Below are positions 6,886 to 11,620 of a DNA stretch of 11,620 bases, piece by piece. The stretch spans positions 1 through 11,620 of the forward strand of contig CAMAQQ010000018.1 in NCBI GenBank assembly GCA_945860575.1. The letters are read 5' to 3'. Under the pieces are notes generated by a model that was not told the origin of the DNA, ran no database searches, and saw only the letters and a list, made by a program, of their open reading frames with translations. A program made the translations under genes and the position numbers. This DNA comes from Ferrithrix thermotolerans DSM 19514. Lineage in GTDB: Bacteria; Actinomycetota; Acidimicrobiia; Acidimicrobiales; Ilumatobacteraceae. Positions within the stretch are counted from its first letter, which is position 1. Each line of letters begins with the position of its first letter.

Positions 6886-8097
6886 CTACTCTACGATCGT
6901 CGAAACACGAGATGCGATCGCGTCACCAATTGCTAGAGATGCAGTTGCTGCAGGAGACGGAGCATTACAAACGTGCACCACTCGTCCTCTTTGCCGAATT
7001 TCAAAGTCATCTAACAAACCTCCATCACGACTACAGGCTTGCGCTCGAACACCAGCACTGGTGGGTTGCAGATCATCTGCCGTGATTTCTGGCACAAGTT
7101 TCTGAAGCGCAGCAACAAACGCGTTTTTGCTGAAAGATCGATGATATTCACCGAGACCAGTGCGCCAATATTTGAGGGCAATCTTTCGAAACCCAGGCCA
7201 TGCCAAAGTCTGCGCGAACTCACGAATCGAAATATCAGTCTTTCGATATCCCTCACGTGCAAATGCCAAGACCGCATTTGGGCCACACTCAATAGTTCCA
7301 TCAATGCGTCTGGTGAAGTGCACACCTAAAAAAGGAAAGTTTGGATCAGGCACAGGGTAAATTAAATTACGGACAAGATGTTTTGCAGATTCCTTTATCT
7401 CAAAATATTCACCACGAAATGGAATAATTCTCAAATCAAGATCTGGTTGAGTTTGCATCGCAAGCCGATCAGAATGCAATCCTCCGCAAGTTATCAAAGC
7501 TCGTGTTGTAAATTGCTGTCGCGTAGTACAAACCCGAACCGTATTTGATGATTCTGTAATTTCAATAACTTCATTATTCGTGAGAATTTGTCCGCCGAAG
7601 TTTTGAATTCGCTCGGCGAGGCGCATGGTCATTGCTCCGTAGTCGACGATGCCTGTCTGTGGAACAAATAAACCGTCAATGCCAGAGCAGTGTGGTTCTA
7701 TTTCGACTATTTCTGTTTTGCTTAACCGACGGATACCAGTTAATCCATTTTGTTCGCCACGCTGGCGAAGCATCTCGAGTTGAGAACGCTCTTGCTCAGA
7801 TAGTGCGACAACGATCTTTCCGCAAATTTCATGGGATAAATCATGCTCGCGACAAAATTGAAGCAGTTTCGCGTATCCCTCAATGCAGTTTTTTGCCTTA
7901 AGCGAACCGGGCTTGTAGTACAAACCTGAGTGAATAACTCCACTGTTATGACCTGTCTGGTGTGCACCAAGTGACGATTCTTTTTCTAGAACAACTAATT
8001 TTAAGTTTGGATTAACTGAGAGCAACGAGTTTGCAGTTGCAAGGCCGACTATTCCACCACCAACAATTACAACATCAAGTTGAGAATCTCTCGTCAC
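6886..8097 (-). CDS. lhgO: FAD-dependent L-2-hydroxyglutarate oxidase/dehydrogenase type protein (LhgO family)
   Basis: A 403-residue FAD oxidoreductase of the DAO fold. GGGIVG (13-18) with E38 in VVLEKE forms the ADP-binding motif. GHNSGVIHSGLYY (49-61) is the hallmark of the L-2-hydroxyglutarate oxidase group, and CNAPSPAATASLAIG (377-391) is its C-terminal FAD-contact motif. Family members oxidise L-2-hydroxyglutarate to 2-oxoglutarate, passing electrons to the membrane quinone pool or to O2. In this operon the substrate may be another 2-hydroxyacid or a sugar acid. Alternatively it may clear a by-product and replenish the 2-oxoglutarate used by the dioxygenase. The start is GTG at 8095-8097, supported by AAGGGA eight bases upstream. 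It lies five bases after the ABC gene. The family assignment is firm; the physiological substrate is not. Confidence 0.87.
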   Translation of the reverse strand: MTRDSQLDVVIVGGGIVGLATANSLLSVNPNLKLVVLEKESSLGAHQTGHNSGVIHSGLYYKPGSLKAKNCIEGYAKLLQFCREHDLSHEICGKIVVALSEQERSQLEMLRQRGEQNGLTGIRRLSKTEIVEIEPHCSGIDGLFVPQTGIVDYGAMTMRLAERIQNFGGQILTNNEVIEITESSNTVRVCTTRQQFTTRALITCGGLHSDRLAMQTQPDLDLRIIPFRGEYFEIKESAKHLVRNLIYPVPDPNFPFLGVHFTRRIDGTIECGPNAVLAFAREGYRKTDISIREFAQTLAWPGFRKIALKYWRTGLGEYHRSFSKNAFVAALQKLVPEITADDLQPTSAGVRAQACSRDGGLLDDFEIRQRGRVVHVCNAPSPAATASLAIGDAIASRVSTIVE

Positions 8098-8102
8098 TGG
8101 GG

Positions 8103-9869
8103 TTATCCCTTGAGCGCGGCACGTTTAACGACTTCGTCAAAAGTGCCCTGTTCGGTCATTCGCGAATCTTCAATTCGGTACAGACGATCGCAGTACTCGA
8201 CGGTGCTCAATCGATGCGCCACAATGATCACCGTCTTTGCACCTTGCAGCGCTTGCACCGCCTGCATAACTCCATGTTCGGTTGGCGTGTCTAGAGAACT
8301 TGTCGCTTCGTCAAGAACCAAAACACTTGGGTTGTGATACAGCGCTCGAGCAATACCGATTCGTTGACGTTGCCCACCTGAAAGCCTTACGCCCCGTTCA
8401 CCGACAACCGTGCTTAATTTCTCTGGCAACGACGCGACAAATTCTTCAAGTTGCGCAAGACGGATCGCGTTGACGACTGCTTGCTCATCAATATTCTCAT
8501 CACCTAGACCGAACGCAACATTACGCCGCAAAGTATCATCTGTGAGATAAATAGTTTGTGGCACATAGCCAATTTGGTTTTGCCAATTTCTTAGGCTGTC
8601 TTGAATGTCACGACCGTCAACCAATACCGTGCCGGAAGTCGGCGCAAAAAGCCCAAGGATTACGTCGACAAGAGTGCTCTTGCCGGCGCCACTTGGACCA
8701 ACGAAACCTACTGCTTCGCCTCGGCGCACAACCAGCGAAACATCTTGCAACGAAGGCCTAATTGCAGTTGGATATTGAAAACCAAGATTTTTTAACTCGA
8801 GTTGGTCTTTGAACGGTGTGATGGTTTTATTCTCTGGCGTATCTGGCGCATCAAGTTTGAAATCTTCGTAAACGGAACTTATAATCGCGCGACTAAAAAT
8901 TAGCGTTTGAAGAGAACCAAGTAAACGATTGATCGATGGCATGACTCGAAATGCTGCTGCAGCAAATAAACCAAGCGTTGGAATTATCTCGGCGAATGAC
9001 TGTTTTTGCAAAACCATACTGATGACAAGTGCGCTCAATCCGGTGATTGTAAGGATCTCCATCCAAACTCGCGGCACACTTTGTAAAACTGTGTATACAC
9101 GACTTATTCGCAGACTTTCGTTTAGATGCTTTTCGTGTTGTGCAAGAAACTCACTTTCGCGACCAAGAATCTTGACATCCTTTGCTCCTCCGAGTCCCTG
9201 CTGAAGATGCTGCAGAATCATTCCGTCATGAGTATTTTTCTCATCACCCCATTTGTCAATTCGCTTTCGAGTTAATTTTTGAAATGTCAAAGCCCCCACG
9301 CCAAAAGTAACAATCGTGATAATTGTGCCAACCGGTTCAATCACAATTAAAAGTGAGAATAGTGCAACTGCTACTAGCCCATCAGTAAGAAGCACCAGTG
9401 TTGGATCAATACCACCCGATACAACAACATTCGCATTACGTGAATTTCGCATCAAGGTTGACGAGTTGTGTTGCAAGTGAAACATATATGGCTGCCGCAA
9501 ATAAATCGTAAATAGTCGTTGCGATAGTCGACCAGATAAAGCTGCACTGAAACCTTTTTGAATCCAAGAACTCCAAAGTAAAAATATGCTTCTCACGATG
9601 TATACGACGACCATCGACACCATCACAAGAATAATTAGGTCTTCACGACTTGGCGAACCTAACCAGTCGCTAAGCCACTTATATTTTGTTGCGTAATCGT
9701 CTTGCGTCAATATCGCCACGACCGGCACCACAATGCCCAGACTTAAAGTTTCAAGAACCATGCCAACCAAAATCAGAAAGATGATTCCGATTAAAGCTCT
9801 GCGCTCGGTCGAAGTGAGTAATCGCCACACAACAAACGAGTTGCGCGCCTTTAAATCTTCTTGTTTCAT
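8103..9869 (-). CDS. ABC exporter, fused permease and ATPase, PglK/MsbA-like
   Basis: A 588-residue half-transporter that would act as a homodimer in the cytoplasmic membrane. Hydrophobic segments lie near residues 26-50, 78-98, two at 158-194, and a pair at 271-313. The ATPase has Walker A GPSGAGKST (391-399), a Q-loop glutamine at 438, signature LSGGQ (496-500), Walker B VLVLDE ending in catalytic E521, and H-loop H552, so it should be active. QPYMFHLQHNSSTLMRN and the AKDVKILGRE coupling segment recall PglK-type flippases of lipid-linked oligosaccharides, which fits the sugar genes downstream. Peptide or lipid export is the alternative. I chose the ATG at 9867-9869; a GTG at 9905 in the same frame would leave only 3 bp to tRNA-Met and adds twelve residues of no evident domain. 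It is the first gene of the operon, and no clear promoter lies in the 39-bp gap to the tRNA. Confidence 0.88.
   Translation of the reverse strand: MKQEDLKARNSFVVWRLLTSTERRALIGIIFLILVGMVLETLSLGIVVPVVAILTQDDYATKYKWLSDWLGSPSREDLIILVMVSMVVVYIVRSIFLLWSSWIQKGFSAALSGRLSQRLFTIYLRQPYMFHLQHNSSTLMRNSRNANVVVSGGIDPTLVLLTDGLVAVALFSLLIVIEPVGTIITIVTFGVGALTFQKLTRKRIDKWGDEKNTHDGMILQHLQQGLGGAKDVKILGRESEFLAQHEKHLNESLRISRVYTVLQSVPRVWMEILTITGLSALVISMVLQKQSFAEIIPTLGLFAAAAFRVMPSINRLLGSLQTLIFSRAIISSVYEDFKLDAPDTPENKTITPFKDQLELKNLGFQYPTAIRPSLQDVSLVVRRGEAVGFVGPSGAGKSTLVDVILGLFAPTSGTVLVDGRDIQDSLRNWQNQIGYVPQTIYLTDDTLRRNVAFGLGDENIDEQAVVNAIRLAQLEEFVASLPEKLSTVVGERGVRLSGGQRQRIGIARALYHNPSVLVLDEATSSLDTPTEHGVMQAVQALQGAKTVIIVAHRLSTVEYCDRLYRIEDSRMTEQGTFDEVVKRAALKG
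8106..8111 (-). promoter_or_regulatory. Shine-Dalgarno site for the LhgO-type gene
   Basis: AAGGGA on the minus strand, formed by the last two sense codons of the ABC transporter gene, eight bases before the GTG start at 8097. It supports the GTG start and termination-reinitiation between the two genes. Confidence 0.55.
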
Positions 9870-9908
9870 ACGATATTGCACTCTACTTTGCACGTGATTC
9901 TTCACTTG

Positions 9909-9982
9909 TAGCGACGATCGGACTCGAACCGATGACCTTCCGATTATGAGCCGGATGCTCTAACCAACTGAGCTACGTCGCC
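9909..9982 (-). tRNA. tRNA-Met (CAT anticodon), probably elongator
   Basis: A complete cloverleaf of 74 nt. The acceptor is GGCGACG paired with CGTCGCT, with a G1-U72 wobble and discriminator A. The D-stem is GCTC/GAGC. The anticodon stem is TCCGG/TCGGA around loop CTCATAA. The T-stem is ATCGG/CCGAT with loop TTCGAGT. CCA is not encoded (the next bases are CAA), so CCA-adding enzyme is needed. The G1-U72 end and the position right after tRNA-Thr match the elongator metT of mycobacteria. A lysidine-modified tRNA-Ile2 also has a CAT anticodon and is the main alternative. Confidence 0.92.
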
Positions 9983-9993
9983 TTGTATTACGG

Positions 9994-10066
9994 AGCCCTC
10001 TGTGGGAATCGAACCCACCACCTCTTCCTTACCATGGAAGTGCTCTACCAAATGAGCTAAGAGGGC
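9994..10066 (-). tRNA. tRNA-Thr (GGT anticodon)
   Basis: A complete cloverleaf of 73 nt. The acceptor is GCCCTCT/AGAGGGC with discriminator T. The D-stem is GCTC/GAGC. The anticodon stem is CTTCC/GGAAG with loop ATGGTAA, giving anticodon GGT. The T-stem is GTGGG/CCCAC with loop TTCGATT. It is followed by CCG rather than CCA, so the tail is added after transcription. It lies 11 bp upstream of tRNA-Met and is surely co-transcribed with it. Confidence 0.95.
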
Positions 10067-10149
10067 GAACACTGCTTGGATTTATCCTCACAGATTTCGA
10101 TTTCAATATAGCGGGAACTGACTACGCCCCGAAAGATAGTGTTTTAGCA
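10067..10149. promoter_or_regulatory. Divergent promoter region between tRNA-Thr and the GNAT gene
   Basis: An 83-bp gap that must drive the tRNAs leftward and the acetyltransferase rightward. For the minus strand, TTGAAA (10101-10106) and TAAATC (10079-10084), 16 bp apart, are a weak candidate -35/-10 pair placing initiation a few bases before tRNA-Thr. TATATT, slightly upstream on the same strand, is another possible -10. For the plus strand, AT-rich GATAGTGTTTTA just before the ATG could be a -10 for a leaderless or near-leaderless mRNA. No convincing ribosome site precedes that ATG. The region is certain to be regulatory by position; the individual boxes are guesses. Confidence 0.45.
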
Positions 10150-10647
10150 ATGTCAACTTTGACTATTCGTGAAGCGATTAGCGATGATTCGCAAGCGATT
10201 CAAGCGATTTATAACCACGAAGTCGAAAATGAAACTTCAACAATGGATCTTGTGCCCCGCACACTTGAAGTTCAGCAAGAGTGGATCGCTGCACGCAGTG
10301 GAGCATTTTGTGCGGTTGTTGCAGTTGACTCTGCTGGAACGGTTTTAGGATTCGGTGCACTCAGCGAATACAAAGACCGATCTGGGTATCGAACAACTGT
10401 TGAAAATTCTGTTTATGTGCGACGTGATGTTGCCCGACGTGGCATCGGTCGACAAGTACTTACACATTTAATTGACGTTGCAACAGTCTCAGGATTTCAC
10501 AGCGTGATTGCCCGAATTGAGTCAACCAGCATTGCATCACGGGAATTGCATACGGCTTGCGGGTTTAAACTTGTCGGCATCGAGCAACAAGTCGCGCGTA
10601 AATTTGGCAAATGGTTAGATATCGCAGTGATGCAAAAGATCCTGTAG
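10150..10647 (+). CDS. GNAT N-acetyltransferase, phosphinothricin acetyltransferase-like
   Basis: A 165-residue single-domain acetyltransferase, the usual length of the PAT/MnaT group. The N-terminus has the typical IYNHEVENETSTMD tract (20-33) followed by PRTLEVQQEW (36-45). The acetyl-CoA pyrophosphate loop is VYVRRDVARRGIGRQ (88-102), with Ala where most relatives have Arg or Gln at the first loop position. The C-terminus has HTACGFKLVG (134-143). Family members acetylate small amines such as methionine sulfoximine, phosphinothricin or related amino acid analogues; the natural substrate here is not deducible. It is the only plus-strand gene in the window, transcribed away from the tRNAs and converging on the glycosyltransferase gene 36 bp downstream. 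There is no sign that it belongs to the glycan operon. Confidence 0.88.
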   Translation: MSTLTIREAISDDSQAIQAIYNHEVENETSTMDLVPRTLEVQQEWIAARSGAFCAVVAVDSAGTVLGFGALSEYKDRSGYRTTVENSVYVRRDVARRGIGRQVLTHLIDVATVSGFHSVIARIESTSIASRELHTACGFKLVGIEQQVARKFGKWLDIAVMQKIL

Positions 10648-10683
10648 GACAACTCACAGGCGTTGTAGTAACCAACAAAGTAT

Positions 10684-11517
10684 CTAGTTTCTAAACACCC
10701 AACGCGACGCAAAGCGACGAGCCCATGTTCGAATAACGCATTTTAAGCGTCCTTTCTGCGAGTCAAGTCTTGTCACAATGTTTGGGTGTTTGGTCCGCAT
10801 TCTCAGATTGAAGTCAAACATCATTTCAAACTGCTGCTTGGAAAGTTCACTTCCCCAAGAGTTACTGTTGACCCGAAACGCAGAGAGCACCTTTCCTAAC
10901 GCCAAACCGTTTCCAACCTCTAGCAGACTCACCCACATATCTAAGTCGATTGCAAACTCACCGCGAAAGCAACCGGCTTTTTGAAATGACGCTTTTCTGA
11001 AAGTTACTGCCATTGGCTGTCCAATTGGATTGCCACCACTTCTGACTATCTGTGGCAAGAGATCTCCCAGTGAATATTTACGATTCGGAAAATCACTTCG
11101 AATTGGATCCCACATGTATTTACCACTTGCCGTTACCAAGTCTCTTGTGTGAAAGCAGAATGAACAATCATCATTTTCACCACTAGTTAATGCATAGACT
11201 TCGCTCGCTAGACAGTCTTCGTAAATGATGTCATCCTGACAAAGCAGTTTTATCAGACCGCTATTGGCTATCGCAACAGCATTGTTCCAATTTGCCTCTG
11301 CACCAACTCTCTGCAAGCAATCAATTCTTGTGATCCGTTCATCTTTGAAGCATTTAATAATTTTGATTGTTTCGTCAGTTGACCCATCGTCAGAAACAAC
11401 TATTTCAAAATCTTGGAGAGATTGCCTGAGCACACTTTTAATAGTCTCCGAAATAAACTCTGCACCATTGTAAGTCGGTATGCAAACGGAGATCAGCGGA
11501 CTTTTTGTTGGAATCAC
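10684..11517 (-). CDS. Family 2 glycosyltransferase (GT-A fold)
   Basis: A 277-residue protein with a GT2 catalytic domain. ISVCIPTYNGAEF (9-21) opens the nucleotide-binding fold, VSDDGSTDET (41-50) binds the nucleotide diphosphate, and CQDD (93-96) is the DXD-like metal site. DLDMW (191-195) carries the likely catalytic base. The C-terminal 30 residues are rich in Arg and Lys (RTWARRFASRWVFRN), suggesting peripheral membrane contact. It would transfer a sugar from a nucleotide donor to a surface-glycan acceptor; donor and acceptor are unknown. The start is GTG at 11515-11517, supported by AGGA four bases upstream. It stands alone between tRNA-Tyr and the convergent GNAT gene, separated from the main operon by two tRNAs, so functional linkage is only suggested by proximity. 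Confidence 0.87.
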   Translation of the reverse strand: MIPTKSPLISVCIPTYNGAEFISETIKSVLRQSLQDFEIVVSDDGSTDETIKIIKCFKDERITRIDCLQRVGAEANWNNAVAIANSGLIKLLCQDDIIYEDCLASEVYALTSGENDDCSFCFHTRDLVTASGKYMWDPIRSDFPNRKYSLGDLLPQIVRSGGNPIGQPMAVTFRKASFQKAGCFRGEFAIDLDMWVSLLEVGNGLALGKVLSAFRVNSNSWGSELSKQQFEMMFDFNLRMRTKHPNIVTRLDSQKGRLKCVIRTWARRFASRWVFRN

Positions 11518-11547
11518 TATGTCCTGCCTGTTGTTGAACTATTAATA

Positions 11548-11574
11548 ATTATCGAATCCTAATTAATTTACGAA
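11548..11574 (-). promoter_or_regulatory. Possible promoter of the glycosyltransferase gene
   Basis: In the 66 bp between the tRNA end and the glycosyltransferase, the minus strand is strongly AT-rich and contains GATAAT (11548-11553), a good -10 match. TTCGTA lies 15 bp upstream as a poor -35. The local AT-richness makes chance matches easy. Read-through from the tRNA is an alternative. Confidence 0.25.
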
Positions 11575-11583
11575 CCTACCAAA

Positions 11584-11620
11584 TGGTGGGCCGGGAAGGA
11601 TTTGAACCTTCGTAGGCGTA
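11584..11620 (-). tRNA. 3' part of a class II tRNA, probably tRNA-Tyr
   Basis: The 3' 37 nt of a tRNA cut by the right edge. T-stem GAAGG/CCTTC encloses loop TTCAAAT; then comes acceptor strand CCGGCCC, discriminator A and an encoded CCA (11584-11586). The preceding TACGCCTAC looks like the end of a long variable arm. The discriminator A excludes most tRNA-Ser, and the arm ending in CCTAC resembles bacterial tRNA-Tyr; tRNA-Leu remains possible because the anticodon is outside the window. It differs from the two other tRNAs here in encoding CCA. Confidence 0.75.

Noticed and set aside
8031..8337. Overlapping plus-strand open frames across the ABC/LhgO junction
   Set aside because: They lie antisense to confident genes, contain no domain motif and have no plausible promoter.
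9870..9905. GTG start at 9905 for the ABC exporter
   Set aside because: It would sit three bases from the tRNA-Met end and leave no room for a ribosome site; the ATG at 9869 gives a normal protein start.
10172..10209. Three copies of AAGCGATT close together near the start of the GNAT gene
   Set aside because: They fall inside the coding sequence and encode ordinary conserved residues (REAISDDSQAIQAI); spacing is irregular, so a regulatory repeat is not supported.
10649..10666. Hairpin ACAAC/GTTGT with an 8-base loop in the convergent gap after the GNAT gene
   Set aside because: Only five weak pairs and no T tract on either strand; too poor to call a terminator.
1..11620. CRISPR array, insertion sequence, integrase or toxin-antitoxin genes
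   Set aside because: No regularly spaced repeats, transposase or integrase motifs, or small paired genes were seen anywhere in the window.

Overview
The window looks like a chromosomal segment of an actinobacterium of modest GC content (mid-forties percent by eye, not computed). Three observations point that way. tRNA-Thr(GGT) lies directly upstream of elongator tRNA-Met(CAT), as in Mycobacterium. The tRNA-Met has the actinobacterial-looking G1-U72 acceptor end. Several genes use GTG starts. The lineage below phylum is not resolved; a small-genome aquatic actinobacterium would fit but is only a guess.

Right part (about 9909-11620). The 3' end of a class II tRNA, probably tRNA-Tyr, enters at the right edge. 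A family 2 glycosyltransferase follows (minus strand, GTG start). Convergent to it is a plus-strand GNAT acetyltransferase of the phosphinothricin-acetyltransferase type. Then come tRNA-Thr and tRNA-Met on the minus strand. An 83-bp gap between tRNA-Thr and the GNAT gene must hold the divergent promoters.

Left part (1-9869). Ten minus-strand genes, read right to left, form one very tight unit. They encode a PglK/MsbA-like ABC exporter, an LhgO-type FAD oxidase, a GmhA-like SIS sugar-phosphate isomerase, two different SDR sugar epimerase/dehydratases, a HAD-phosphatase/APH-kinase fusion, the N- and C-terminal halves of a split transketolase, a 2OG-Fe(II) dioxygenase, and the first 42 codons of a LIC12192-type protein cut by the left edge. 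Gaps are -11 to +45 bp, with four start/stop overlaps. The last two genes match what I recall as the 'sporadic carbohydrate cluster' families, so the operon is probably a horizontally mobile surface-glycan or modified-sugar pathway.

How the parts may cooperate (inference): transketolase could make a ketose phosphate such as sedoheptulose 7-phosphate. The SIS protein would isomerise it, and the kinase/phosphatase fusion would adjust phosphorylation. The SDR enzymes would modify a nucleotide sugar, and the dioxygenase and FAD oxidase would oxidise an intermediate or remove a hydroxyacid by-product. The ABC protein would flip a lipid-linked product. No nucleotidyltransferase and no in-cluster glycosyltransferase is visible, so the pathway is incomplete in this window. 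Its start, 39 bp after tRNA-Met, suggests insertion or capture behind a tRNA gene.
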